A stretch of 64,000 bases of DNA from Bacteroidales bacterium (GTDB lineage Bacteria > Bacteroidota > Bacteroidia > Bacteroidales > P3), in the NCBI GenBank assembly GCA_004551865.1, contig SFPR01000002.1, positions 1-64,000 of the forward strand, written 5' to 3'. The translations under genes and the position numbers were made by a program. Shown here piece after piece: positions 8,766 to 17,531 of this stretch (within the stretch, counting starts at the first letter, position 1; each line of letters starts with the position of its first letter). The notes under the pieces are model-generated. The model was given only the letters and a program-made list of their open reading frames with translations, did not search any database and was not told the DNA's origin.

Positions 8766-10984
8766 TTCTCAGTTTTATTTGTTTTTGCTCCTGCAGTTTG
8801 CAATTCAAGTACAATCAAATTATGTTTTTTATCTATCTTGCTGCCTGCAGCCACACTTTGCTTTACAACCTTACCCTTGCCGGAAAATCTTACTCTCATT
8901 CCCATGTTTTCCAACATATATACCGCATCTTTTATGCTCAAGCCCACCACATTGGGAACTATTCCGTCGGAGAGTTTCTGTTCTCTCAAAACACACTTGC
9001 CGTCAAATTCCTTTCCTCTTACCCACTGTGCATTCACACTCGGAGCAATCAAGCCTAAACTCTTGCAAAATGCCACAAAATCCTTGTTGTTTCCGTAGCG
9101 AATTATAGGAAACTGCACAAGAGAATCATTGCGACTTATGTTATTGAAGTCAATCCTCGTTCCCACAACTCTGTCAGACAAATCTCTGAACACAGGTGCA
9201 GCCAAATCTCCTCCATGGGTACGATTCTTTTGTGGTCTGCTTATCACGACAATGCAAGAATACTTCGGACTGTCGGCAGGGAAGTATCCAACAAAAGAAG
9301 CTCTGTGCTGAATTGATGCATTCTTCTTTTCATAACCAATCTCGGCTGTACCCGATTTGCCTGCAATGCCGTATGAAGCACTCTTCAATCTTCTGCCCGT
9401 ACCATTTTGAACAACGCCTTTCAACACATTGTGTATCTTATCTCTTGTTTCCTGCTTACATATCTTCTCATTGATAACTTCGGGTTCAAATCTCTCAATC
9501 TCTTTTCCGTTACTTATTATCGACTGAACAAACATAGGCTTTACCATTTTGCCGTTGTTTGCAATAGCATTATAAAAGGTAAGCATCTGCAAAGGAGTTA
9601 CGCTTGAAACATAACCAAAACTCATTCTCAAAAGGTCGGTCATATTTTCGGAAGACTTTATCTTGGGAGCAGGCTCATGAACATCTATATCCATATTCAA
9701 ACGTTCAAATCTGAAATACTCCATCAAGTCTTTTCTAAACTCCTTTCTTCTGTCGCTTCTACCATATATATTATATACCAACTGGCTTATGCCTACATTT
9801 GAAGAGATTTCCAAAGCTCTCTCAAACGAAACCAAACCTCGATTGACTTCTCCAACGTCTCTGATTGGTTTCTCGCTACCATTAAAGTATTTCACTCCCG
9901 TCGGAACAGAGTCCGAAATGTCTGCAAACCCCTTGTCGAGCAACATCATGGCAGTAACTATCTTGAAGGTGGAACCCGGCTCAAAGGAATGTGATATTGC
10001 TATGTTGTCATTCTCCACATACTCTCCGTCTTTGTTTAAGGTCAAACTCGAAATCGCCCTCACATATCCTGTTTCTACCTCCATAAGAACCACGCAACCG
10101 CTTTCGGCATCATTGCTGTCCAAACAGCTCCTCAAAGAGTTTTCTGCCAATTCTTGCAAACTGACATCCAAAGTGGTAACAACATCATATCCGTCAATGG
10201 TCTTTATCTTCTCATTTACGTCTATCGGAACCCACTCATCTTTATTTATCTTTCGCTCTTTCCTTGTTCCGTGAATACCTGTCAAATATTTTGAAAACGC
10301 ACCATCTATTCCATTATAACAAGTGTCGCAACCATTATTGGTTACATTTATTCCTATTGTTCGTCTTGCCATAGGGAAATAAGGATATACTCTTTTGTAG
10401 CCTTCCTCATAATGAACCGCTCCCACAAAAGCATATCTTTTCTTCTTCTCGTTCTTATAGCCAATGACAGGAAAGGTTTTCATTCTTTCAAGTTCTTCTT
10501 GCGAGACTTTTTGTGCAACCAAAACATATCTGCGGCCTTGCTTTCTCTTTTGTTTGAAATACTTTCTATAATAAGCAGACGACTTGGCATTGCTTCTATA
10601 TGACAACATCTTGCTCAAACTATCGCACAAGCCGTTCAATCCCTCATTAAATTTTTGCTCCGATATTGTAAGTTCAAATGTCTCCTTACCCTTTTTGAGA
10701 ACTTTTCCTCCACCCAAGTCCACATACACATCATATTGAGGCTCTGTGGTTGCAAGCAAAAGATACTCTCCACTTTCGCTGTCTATCGCATAAATGTCTC
10801 CACGCTTTGCAAGCAACTCTTTATCTCTCAAAATTCGCTGCTGTTCCAAAGAGACCCAGAAGTCCTTTTCCGCAGTCTTCAAATAGACAGCCCTAACCAA
10901 AACAACAACAAACGCTGCTGCCACCAACAGATAAACTATTGATAACCTGACATTAAATTGGCCGTTGTCATTTGCGTTATTCAT
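8762..10984 (-). CDS. ftsI: Septal peptidoglycan transpeptidase FtsI/PBP3 with C-terminal PASTA domain
   Basis: This class B penicillin-binding protein has one membrane segment near its N-terminus (SIVYLLVAAAFVVVLV), a dimerisation domain, and a transpeptidase domain with SxxK in EPGSTFKIV (about residue 338), SSNVG, and the KSGTAE box. A PASTA domain ends the protein (GIVPNVVGLSIKDAVYMLEN). It cross-links septal peptidoglycan with FtsW. The frame is open to 11035, but that start would overlap ftsL by 47 bp. The ATG at 10984 begins MNNANDNGQ, lies 4 bp after the ftsL stop and gives about 740 residues, so I prefer it. Confidence 0.94.
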   Translation of the reverse strand: MNNANDNGQFNVRLSIVYLLVAAAFVVVLVRAVYLKTAEKDFWVSLEQQRILRDKELLAKRGDIYAIDSESGEYLLLATTEPQYDVYVDLGGGKVLKKGKETFELTISEQKFNEGLNGLCDSLSKMLSYRSNAKSSAYYRKYFKQKRKQGRRYVLVAQKVSQEELERMKTFPVIGYKNEKKKRYAFVGAVHYEEGYKRVYPYFPMARRTIGINVTNNGCDTCYNGIDGAFSKYLTGIHGTRKERKINKDEWVPIDVNEKIKTIDGYDVVTTLDVSLQELAENSLRSCLDSNDAESGCVVLMEVETGYVRAISSLTLNKDGEYVENDNIAISHSFEPGSTFKIVTAMMLLDKGFADISDSVPTGVKYFNGSEKPIRDVGEVNRGLVSFERALEISSNVGISQLVYNIYGRSDRRKEFRKDLMEYFRFERLNMDIDVHEPAPKIKSSENMTDLLRMSFGYVSSVTPLQMLTFYNAIANNGKMVKPMFVQSIISNGKEIERFEPEVINEKICKQETRDKIHNVLKGVVQNGTGRRLKSASYGIAGKSGTAEIGYEKKNASIQHRASFVGYFPADSPKYSCIVVISRPQKNRTHGGDLAAPVFRDLSDRVVGTRIDFNNISRNDSLVQFPIIRYGNNKDFVAFCKSLGLIAPSVNAQWVRGKEFDGKCVLREQKLSDGIVPNVVGLSIKDAVYMLENMGMRVRFSGKGKVVKQSVAAGSKIDKKHNLIVLELQTAGAKTNKTEK

Positions 10985-10988
10985 AGGA

Positions 10989-11303
10989 CTACTTTGAAAT
11001 AAAAATAACTTCTTTAATCGGTTCTTTTGAAACACTCACCCCCACAGGCTCCAACTTCTCCGAAAGCACAAGCATCATCGACGAGTTTTGATACCGTGTC
11101 TTCATCATGATATGTTGCTGATGCAGTTGCTTGATGTCCTTCGAGCATTTTTCAATATCTTTCACCGTTCCCTCAATGTTATATCTGTTGGTGATATACA
11201 ACACAAACAAAAAGACTATAAAAAGCCCCAACAACACATTTGACCGAAGCCAACCTCCGAGCAACAAATCTCCCTGAACAACTTTTTTGATATTCCACTT
11301 CAT
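10989..11303 (-). CDS. FtsL-like divisome protein
   Basis: The 104-residue bitopic protein has a cytoplasmic N-terminus of about 25 residues, one membrane helix (VLLGLFIVFLFVLYITN) and a heptad-rich extracytoplasmic segment (TVKDIEKCSKDIKQLHQQHIMMKTRYQ). This is the form of FtsL, which recruits and activates FtsW and FtsI. The family is too divergent for motif evidence. The call rests on topology and the position between rsmH and ftsI, where Bacteroidota keep it. It overlaps rsmH by 4 bp. Confidence 0.78.
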   Translation of the reverse strand: MKWNIKKVVQGDLLLGGWLRSNVLLGLFIVFLFVLYITNRYNIEGTVKDIEKCSKDIKQLHQQHIMMKTRYQNSSMMLVLSEKLEPVGVSVSKEPIKEVIFISK

Positions 11304-12217
11304 ATACCATGTCTTTTTTTTGCCACTCTCAACTTGGCACTTCGAGAGCGTGGGTTTAATTGCATCTCTTCCTCGCTTGCAACAACAGGCTTTCTTGTCA
11401 AGACCTCAAAATCACTTACCACATTACCAAAAAAGTCTTTCTTCACCTCGCCCTCGCAGTTGCCCGTCTTCATAAAGTTTTTCACTATCCTGTCTTCCAA
11501 AGAGTGGTAACTCATCACCACCAATCTTCCACCCTCTGCAAGCAATCCTGCCGACTGAGACAACATTTTCTTCAAAGCCTCCAACTCTTGATTGACCTCA
11601 ATCCTCAAAGCCTGGAACACCTTGGCAAAGAACTTGTTTTCCTTTCCCTTGGGAGCAAGTCTCTGCAAAAGGTTCTGCAAATCCGAAGTCGAAAAAATCC
11701 CCTCGCTCTGCCGACTTGCTATCAGCTTAGATATGTTGTAAGCATTGCCCAATTCTCCATACTCTGAAAAGACACGGCAAAGCTCCTGCTGCGAATAAGA
11801 GTTTACAACATCCGATGCTGTCAAGCCATGCCTATAATCCATTCTCAAATCCAAAGCACCATCAAACCTTGTGCTGAAACCCCTCTCGGGACAATCTATC
11901 TGATGAGAAGAAATACCCAAATCGGCAATAATTCCGTCAATCTTTGTTGCTCTGTAAAGCCTCAAACTCTCCGACAACTTGTCAAAGTTCTCCTCAATCA
12001 GACAAAATCGCTCATCGTCAATAGCATTTGCAACAGCATCGGGGTCTTGGTCAAAGGCAAACAAGCGACCCTCCGAAGACAACTTTTCCAAAATAGCTCT
12101 CGAATGACCGCCACCACCAAAGGTAACATCAACATAAGTGCCGCAAGGCTTAATATCCAAAGCCTCGATACACTCTTGCAACATCACAGGTACATGATAC
12201 TCTTCTTCCAAAACCAT
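11300..12217 (-). CDS. rsmH: 16S rRNA (cytosine-1402-N4)-methyltransferase RsmH
   Basis: The 305-residue SAM-dependent enzyme (formerly MraW) methylates C1402 in the ribosomal P-site region. Motifs are HVPVMLQECIEAL, YVDVTFGGGGHSRAIL (SAM loop), IIADLGISSHQID, RGFSTRFDGALDLRMD, FQALRIEVNQEL and VMSYHSLEDRIVKNF, all RsmH signatures. Length is normal. It lies 2 bp after mraZ, the standard order at the head of the dcw cluster. Confidence 0.97.
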   Translation of the reverse strand: MVLEEEYHVPVMLQECIEALDIKPCGTYVDVTFGGGGHSRAILEKLSSEGRLFAFDQDPDAVANAIDDERFCLIEENFDKLSESLRLYRATKIDGIIADLGISSHQIDCPERGFSTRFDGALDLRMDYRHGLTASDVVNSYSQQELCRVFSEYGELGNAYNISKLIASRQSEGIFSTSDLQNLLQRLAPKGKENKFFAKVFQALRIEVNQELEALKKMLSQSAGLLAEGGRLVVMSYHSLEDRIVKNFMKTGNCEGEVKKDFFGNVVSDFEVLTRKPVVASEEEMQLNPRSRSAKLRVAKKRHGI

Positions 12218-12219
12218 TC

Positions 12220-12687
12220 TTACAAATCCTCGCTGCCTTTTACAACATTACCCAACAACATCTCTGCCGAAGCAACATAGTCAAAGTTGTCGTTGTCAAT
12301 CTCATTGTAAGTTTTGGCATCCCAGATTTCCATGTATTTTCCCGATGCCACAACCACAATATCCTTATCTATACTGACAGTAGCACGTTGTTCCACAGGA
12401 ATGAGTATTCGGTCGTTGGCATCAAGCTCGATTATGTTGGCTTGCGTCAAACGTCTGAATAATCGCTTGGCATCAGGATTGTAAGGGTTTAAGTTAGCTT
12501 GAAGTCTCTCGACCTCCTTTTGAAAATCAGAATACGTAAAAAGTTCCAAGCAAGAATTGTAGATACTTTTCCTGACAACAAATCGCACATCGTCAGTCGC
12601 AACAATCTGCTTCTTCAAAGCGACAGGCAACTTAAACCTACCGTTTGAATCAACCTTACAGAACTCAACTCCAACGACTAACGACAT
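12220..12687 (-). CDS. mraZ: Transcriptional regulator MraZ
   Basis: The 155-residue protein contains two SpoVT/AbrB-like halves: DSNGRFKLPVALKKQI near residue 15 and LDANDRILIPVEQRA near residue 93. This double DxxGR-LP pattern defines MraZ, a ring-forming DNA-binding protein that represses the dcw promoter. It is the first gene of the minus-strand cluster. Candidate MraZ operator repeats lie 75-100 bp upstream of its start. Confidence 0.95.
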   Translation of the reverse strand: MSLVVGVEFCKVDSNGRFKLPVALKKQIVATDDVRFVVRKSIYNSCLELFTYSDFQKEVERLQANLNPYNPDAKRLFRRLTQANIIELDANDRILIPVEQRATVSIDKDIVVVASGKYMEIWDAKTYNEIDNDNFDYVASAEMLLGNVVKGSEDL

Positions 12688-12711
12688 AATATGCTACTTC
12701 TTTTCAGCTTG

Positions 12712-12719
12712 TAAAATTA
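12712..12719 (-). promoter_or_regulatory. Weak candidate -7 element for the dcw operon
   Basis: Read on the minus strand the sequence is TAATTTTA, one base from the Bacteroides TAnnTTTG element, 24 bp before the mraZ start. It is the best candidate in this interval, but the match is imperfect and no clear -33 TTTG was identified. Confidence 0.35.
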
Positions 12720-12759
12720 CTACAATTTTCCCAGAAAATACCATCTGTTGAAAACTTTT

Positions 12760-12784
12760 TACCTTTTTCTCCCCAAAAATCCCA
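12760..12784 (-). promoter_or_regulatory. Candidate MraZ operator (three G-rich repeats at 10-bp steps)
   Basis: On the minus strand the boxes TGGGA, GGGGA and AGGTA begin at 12784, 12774 and 12764, each separated by exactly 5 bases. MraZ of other bacteria binds direct TGGGN repeats with 5-bp spacers upstream of its own gene. A further TGGGA lies at 12729-12733. The third box is degenerate, so this is an inference from spacing and position. Confidence 0.45.
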
Positions 12785-12858
12785 TTTTTCTAACACAATT
12801 TTGTACGCAAAAGCCGTGTCAATGTTTCAAAAAGGAGTACAAAATGGCTCGAATTTCC

Positions 12859-12866
12859 TATCTTTG
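12859..12866 (+). promoter_or_regulatory. Bacteroides-type promoter -7 element for apbE
   Basis: TATCTTTG matches TAnnTTTG exactly and lies 24 bp before the apbE ATG at 12891. It rules out the in-frame ATG at 12801 as the start, because that codon would precede the transcript. Confidence 0.6.
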
Positions 12867-12890
12867 CACCAAATTATACATATTATATAT

Positions 12891-13946
12891 ATGACAAGAC
12901 TTGCACAAAGATGCCTTTTGCCAATCGTGATTGCCCTTTTGCTATCCGGTTGTGGCGAAAAAGGGAAAAGCGAATTGAAAAAATTCACCTTGGACGGCAG
13001 AGTTCAGGGAACGTATTACCATATTGTATATTACCACCTCGACGACAAAGAAGCCGCAAGAGCCAAACTGCCAAACTCAAACGACATAAAACGAGGGATA
13101 GACAGCATATTCAAAGCAATCGACGAGACTTTGTCGCTATGGAACCCCAACTCGATTGTCAGCAAGGTCAATGCCAACGAACAAGTCATGCTCAACGATA
13201 TTTTTATCGACAACTTCCAATCTGCACAAGAGTTCTCACGGCTGACAGACGGCTGTTTTGACATCACAATCGCCCCAATAGTAAAAGCACAAGGCTTTGC
13301 AAACGAGCAACGTACCAAAACAGACAAGCAACAAATCGACTCTCTTATGCAATATGTGGGATACGACAAAGTCAAAATAGAGAACAACACAATAAAAAAG
13401 CTCTATCCCCAAACCCAACTTGACTTCAACGCCATTGCACAGGGCTATACTTCCGACAAAGTGAGCCAATATCTCACAAAGAACAACATCTGCTCACACA
13501 TTGTCGATGTAGGAGGCGAAGTATATGCCTCAAACCGAAAACCCGACGGGCAACAATGGAGAGTGGCAATCGAACAGCCGAGCGACACTCCCGATGCACA
13601 ACGAGAATACAACAGCTTCATAAAGATAGAAAACCAAAGCATAGTAACAAGCGGCAACTATCGCAAATTCTTTGTCGAAAACGGAATAAAATACACCCAC
13701 ACCATAGACCCCAAAACAGGACAAAACGCCAAACACTCACTACTGAGCGTATCGGTCGTTGCCAAAACTGCAACCACAGCCGACGCTCTTGCAACCGCAT
13801 TCATGGTAATGGGAATGGAAAAAGCCGAAGCGTTTATCGCCAAGCACCCCGAATATCAAGCAATCTTCATCTACTGCGACACCGACGGCAAAACAAAAAC
13901 CAAGGCAACCAAAGGCTTACAAGACCAAATCGAGATACTAAAATAG
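12891..13946 (+). CDS. apbE: FAD:protein FMN transferase ApbE (lipoprotein)
   Basis: ApbE attaches FMN covalently to threonine in exported or membrane flavoproteins. The 351-residue product begins with a lipoprotein signal (LLLSGCGEKG, Cys at residue 21), so it is membrane-anchored on the outer side. Family motifs are MGT-like QGTYYHIVYY, DETLSLWNPNSIVSKVN, QLDFNAIAQGYTSDKVSQYL, ICSHIVDVGGEVYA, VTSGNYRKFF and THTIDPKTGQ. Likely targets in this window are RnfG and RnfD (58.4-60.0 kb). The start is set by the promoter just upstream. The helicase gene follows after 4 bp. Confidence 0.94.
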   Translation: MTRLAQRCLLPIVIALLLSGCGEKGKSELKKFTLDGRVQGTYYHIVYYHLDDKEAARAKLPNSNDIKRGIDSIFKAIDETLSLWNPNSIVSKVNANEQVMLNDIFIDNFQSAQEFSRLTDGCFDITIAPIVKAQGFANEQRTKTDKQQIDSLMQYVGYDKVKIENNTIKKLYPQTQLDFNAIAQGYTSDKVSQYLTKNNICSHIVDVGGEVYASNRKPDGQQWRVAIEQPSDTPDAQREYNSFIKIENQSIVTSGNYRKFFVENGIKYTHTIDPKTGQNAKHSLLSVSVVAKTATTADALATAFMVMGMEKAEAFIAKHPEYQAIFIYCDTDGKTKTKATKGLQDQIEILK

Positions 13947-13950
13947 ACCA

Positions 13951-15360
13951 ATGTTCATTCAACAACTGCAATACCACTTTCAATACCCCTTCACCGAAGA
14001 CCAACAACAACTTGCGGTCAAGCTATATGAATTTTTATTCAATTCGCCACACACAAACATCTTGATAATCGACGGATATGCAGGAACAGGAAAAACAGGC
14101 ATGGTGTCCGCACTTGTAAAGACCCTGCCTGCCTACAATATCAAGACCATACTTCTCGCACCCACCGGAAGAGCTGCAAAAGTTCTCAGTCGCTATTCGC
14201 AAAAGCCCGCCTCAACAATCCACAAACACATCTACTACGCCTCGGCCGACAAAGAAGGAAACATAAACCTCAAACTAAAACAAAACAAAAACACCCAAAC
14301 ACTCTACATTGTCGATGAAGCATCAATGATTGGCGAAAGCGAACGGCTTTTCGACACAAACAGCCTTCTGAGCGACCTTATCACCCACTGCAACAACAAA
14401 CAAGGAAACAAAATCATCTTTGTGGGCGACACAGCACAGCTCCCTCCGATAGGAAGCCCCTGCTCACCGGCACTCGACAAAGACTATCTCAACTCACACT
14501 TCAATCAACCCACAGCCTACCACCACCTGAGGCAAGTCGTTCGACAAGCACTTCAATCAGGCATAGTAAAAAACGCCTCAAACATACGTTGGTCATTGGC
14601 AAACAACCGAATAAAGCTGCCAATCTTCAAAACCGCAAACCAACAAGAAGTCTCCAAGGTAGAAGCCTTCGACTTGGAAGACACCCTTCGCAGCGAATAC
14701 AGACAAAACGGAGTGAACGAAGTGCTGATAATCACACGAACAAACAAACTCGCCAACCAAATAAACCAATACATAAGAACACGAATACTCGAAAAAGAAA
14801 ACCTCATCGACATTGGCGAAACGATAATGTCGGTCAAAAACAACTACCATTGGACCGACCAAGCAGCCCTCTCGGACTTTATTGCCAACGGAGATATGCT
14901 GCAAATCACACGAATATTCTCCTACGAAGACATCTACGACATGAAGTTTGCAGACATAGCCGTCAAGTTTATCGACTCACCCGAACAACAGGAGATAGAA
15001 CTCACAATCATCTTAGACACACTCTCCGACAATCAAGCCTCACTGTCCGAAGACAAACAACGCTCCCTCTACAATAATCTCTACAACCACTATAGTCAAT
15101 ACTCTTCGGACAAAGCAGTAATAAGACAGATGATAAAACAAGACAAACACTACAACGCCCTGCAAGTCAAGTTCTCCAACGCCCTCACCTGCCACAAGGC
15201 ACAAGGAGGCGATTGGCACACAGTCTTCATTCAACAAGGCTATTTCTCACAAGACATGCTCACACCCGACTACTTCCGATGGCTCTACACCGCAGTAACA
15301 CGAGCCAAACAAAAGCTCTACTTGGTGAACTTCTCCGACGACTTCTTCCTTCAAGAGTAA
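13951..15360 (+). CDS. RecD-like superfamily 1 DNA helicase
   Basis: The 469-residue protein has Walker A IDGYAGTGKTGMV near residue 45, a motif Ia-type LLAPTGRAAKVLS, Walker B with LYIVDEASMI near residue 115, motif III FVGDTAQLPPIGS, and C-terminal motifs LTCHKAQGGDWHTVFI and YTAVTRAKQKLYLV. These are the motifs of the AAA_30 plus UvrD_C_2 type, as in RecD2 and Dda-like 5'-3' helicases. It lacks the long N-terminal extension of RecD2. A role in repair or recombination is inferred. It appears to be cotranscribed with apbE. Confidence 0.88.
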   Translation: MFIQQLQYHFQYPFTEDQQQLAVKLYEFLFNSPHTNILIIDGYAGTGKTGMVSALVKTLPAYNIKTILLAPTGRAAKVLSRYSQKPASTIHKHIYYASADKEGNINLKLKQNKNTQTLYIVDEASMIGESERLFDTNSLLSDLITHCNNKQGNKIIFVGDTAQLPPIGSPCSPALDKDYLNSHFNQPTAYHHLRQVVRQALQSGIVKNASNIRWSLANNRIKLPIFKTANQQEVSKVEAFDLEDTLRSEYRQNGVNEVLIITRTNKLANQINQYIRTRILEKENLIDIGETIMSVKNNYHWTDQAALSDFIANGDMLQITRIFSYEDIYDMKFADIAVKFIDSPEQQEIELTIILDTLSDNQASLSEDKQRSLYNNLYNHYSQYSSDKAVIRQMIKQDKHYNALQVKFSNALTCHKAQGGDWHTVFIQQGYFSQDMLTPDYFRWLYTAVTRAKQKLYLVNFSDDFFLQE

Positions 15361-15409
15361 GCACTGCTCACTCCTGCAAGACTATTTCGACACACAAACC
15401 TCCAAACAC

Positions 15410-15437
15410 AAAAAGGTCCGAGGCAGGACGCCTCGGA
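15410..15437 (-). terminator. Hairpin terminator in convergent gap
   Basis: A perfect 8-bp stem TCCGAGGC/GCCTCGGA (15417-15424 and 15430-15437) has a 5-base loop. On the minus strand it is followed by CCTTTTTGTG, fitting the end of the T9SS gene. It may also stop transcription from the helicase side. Confidence 0.65.
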
Positions 15438-15487
15438 CACCACAAGAAAAAAGAACTTTCTAAAGAAAGTTTAATAATTTTCGTCTG

Positions 15488-17221
15488 CTATTCTACAATT
15501 ATCTTAGTTGAGTTTACACTCTTGCCGTCTTGAACCCTCAAAACGTACGCTCCCGAAGCCACATTGTTCAAGTCAAACACTCTGTCGCTTGTCTCATATA
15601 CCTTTTGTCCCAATGCGTTATACACTTCTGTACGAACACTCTTGCCTCCGTAAACTCTGATTGAACGATTGTTGTTCACAACTCTTATGCTCTCTGCTTC
15701 GGCAACATCTGCTATCGAGACATTGTTCTTGGTTATCAAGAGTTTGAAACGGTCTGCGTTTTCGCCCTCTGCAATATCGGTAGTATAAACATCGCCTTGG
15801 TTCATCACAACTTCCAAAGCTCCGTCAATCAAGGTAAGAGAGTATCCCTCAGGAATGTTGTCGGCAACAATATCAACATTGCGGCTTTCAAACGACTTGA
15901 TATTCATGGTTGCCGTGTAGTTTGTCGAACTTACTTCTTCCTTGCAAAGGTTTATTCCGTTGCAAATCAAATAAGGCTCTGCCACACTGCCGTCTCCAAA
16001 CATCTTATTTGCATCAAAAATATCGTATCCGTCAGAAGCATCATCGTTTTGTGCAAACATAACAGGCACTTTGTAGCCCTCAGTCGAAACAGACACCTTT
16101 ACAAACTCACGCTCTGCACTCTTGCTCTTGGCAGTTGAAGTTGAGTATTGATCATTGTTGAATTGGATTTGTCCGTCATTTGATGCCATATTTACAAAGA
16201 AGCCTTGTCCCACTTTGATTGTTCCGCTTGTTACATTCTCATCAAAGGTACTTCCGTTGTATTTGTAGACACAACCGCCTTGAATAATACCCGAATTGGC
16301 ATTGAGAAACTTTGTTATATCCAATGGGAACGAGAATGGATTTGCCAAAGCGAACCAACGACCTTTTTCATTGCTGCCTGCAGTGCTTGAATATGTCATT
16401 CTTCTGTTTTCATTTGTAACAACAGAAGAAGCAGTTATTGTATAATCGTTTGCGGGCCAAGCAAATATACCTTGTCCGCAAGGAAGAGCGTCTTGTTGTC
16501 CGCCGTCAATCCAGTGAAGATAGTTCTCCGCCCATTGATTTGTACCATAGTCAAATGCCAAAGCCCAAATCGAAGGAGCACCATTAGCTGCCAAAGGTGA
16601 AATATTCTCAACATGAGGAAAGCCTATGAAGTTCCATTTGTTTGCCGTCAAAGAAATGGAAATGCTTTGCTCTCCCTGATAACCAATAACCACAGCTCCC
16701 GGAACGATAGTTACCGTTCCTCCGGTGATTGTAGCAGTTGTAAAATCAACCACAGCTCCCGCAGCGATATTTACCATTCCTTCGTTGATTGTAATAGCTC
16801 CCGTTATGCTCGAACCTTGATTGATATTCACAACTCCACCGCCTATGGTAAGATTTCCGTTGATTGCTCCACTATTTGTAAGAGTTCCGGAAGTAATCGA
16901 AACATTTCCGCTAATTGTTCCACTATTTGTAAGAGTTCCTCCGCTGATTGTAGTACCATTTGTTGTAGTAGTAGTAAGAGTACCGCCATTAATAGAAAGT
17001 GAACCTCTGCTGATAGCAAGACTTGCTGCTTGTCCTGTGCCTGCCAAAGAAACATTGTTTCCATTTACTATTGAAACAGTAGAAGTTCCATCAGGGACTC
17101 CGCCACCTTTCCAAGTATCTCCTGAATTCCAATCCTGAGATTTGTTATCTGTTTGTTGTGCATTAACAATTGTTCCTATGCACAATAGCAATCCCAAAGC
17201 AAAAATACTTAATCTTTTCAT
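15488..17221 (-). CDS. Secreted beta-solenoid protein with T9SS type A sorting domain
   Basis: The 577-residue protein has a signal peptide (LSIFALGLLLCIGTIVNAQ). About 130 residues of Gly/Thr/Asn-rich short repeats follow (GTLTNSG, GNLTIGG, NINQGSS types), which look like a right-handed beta-solenoid. A larger middle domain contains NKWNFIGFPHVENISPL and FALANPFSFPLDITKFL. The C-terminus carries the T9SS sorting signal: VYGGKSVRTEVYNALGQKVY then VASGAYVLRVQDGKSVNSTKII. T9SS would carry it across the outer membrane. Repeats are also visible in the DNA near 16870 and 16920. The binding target is unknown; an adhesin-like role is inference. It shares a transcript with the small gene 3 bp upstream. 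Confidence 0.85.
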   Translation of the reverse strand: MKRLSIFALGLLLCIGTIVNAQQTDNKSQDWNSGDTWKGGGVPDGTSTVSIVNGNNVSLAGTGQAASLAISRGSLSINGGTLTTTTTNGTTISGGTLTNSGTISGNVSITSGTLTNSGAINGNLTIGGGVVNINQGSSITGAITINEGMVNIAAGAVVDFTTATITGGTVTIVPGAVVIGYQGEQSISISLTANKWNFIGFPHVENISPLAANGAPSIWALAFDYGTNQWAENYLHWIDGGQQDALPCGQGIFAWPANDYTITASSVVTNENRRMTYSSTAGSNEKGRWFALANPFSFPLDITKFLNANSGIIQGGCVYKYNGSTFDENVTSGTIKVGQGFFVNMASNDGQIQFNNDQYSTSTAKSKSAEREFVKVSVSTEGYKVPVMFAQNDDASDGYDIFDANKMFGDGSVAEPYLICNGINLCKEEVSSTNYTATMNIKSFESRNVDIVADNIPEGYSLTLIDGALEVVMNQGDVYTTDIAEGENADRFKLLITKNNVSIADVAEAESIRVVNNNRSIRVYGGKSVRTEVYNALGQKVYETSDRVFDLNNVASGAYVLRVQDGKSVNSTKIIVE

Positions 17222-17224
17222 CGC

Positions 17225-17449
17225 CTATTCCTCCTTTTTGTTGTTTTGGTAAATCTTTACTCCTGCAAAACTGCCTGCCAAGCCGAGCAACAAAAGTGTT
17301 GCAGGGGCAAGAGGTCCTGTTACACTTGTCGCCTTATTACCCTGTTGTGCGTTAGCTGTTGCACCTTCTCCCGGTAGAGGCGGCGTTTGTGCATTTGCTG
17401 CAAAGGCAAAGCCGAGAGCGAGCATCATCGAACAAATTACTTTTTTCAT
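17225..17449 (-). CDS. Small secreted protein with PID/PEP-CTERM-like C-terminal tail
   Basis: The 74-residue product has a signal peptide (ICSMMLALGFAFAANAQ), a 25-residue Pro/Gly/Asn-rich linker, and a three-part tail: Pro-containing LAPAT, a hydrophobic LLLLGLAGSFAGVKIY, and basic NNKK. This arrangement resembles the PID-CTERM and PEP-CTERM sorting tails found on very short Bacteroidota proteins. It lies 3 bp upstream of the T9SS beta-solenoid gene, in the same transcript. Function is unknown. Confidence 0.72.
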   Translation of the reverse strand: MKKVICSMMLALGFAFAANAQTPPLPGEGATANAQQGNKATSVTGPLAPATLLLLGLAGSFAGVKIYQNNKKEE

Positions 17450-17523
17450 CTTCTTGTTTCTTTATTGATTTAACTTCTTTTTTAGTTTTAGTCAAACAGC
17501 AAGTGGAGCTGTTTAACAGGCTG

Positions 17524-17531
17524 CAAAAATA
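17524..17531 (-). promoter_or_regulatory. Promoter -7 element for 17449-15488 transcript
   Basis: On the minus strand the sequence is TATTTTTG, an exact TAnnTTTG match. It lies 75 bp upstream of the small gene, implying a leader of roughly 70 bases. Confidence 0.5.

Noticed and set aside
11287..11475. Plus-strand frames opposite the dcw genes
   Set aside because: Many open frames exist on the plus strand from 72 to 12280, but all lie antisense to strong cell-wall genes and show no family motif.
12801..12890. Longer start for apbE
   Set aside because: A TATCTTTG promoter element lies inside the extension, and the lipoprotein signal begins at 12891.
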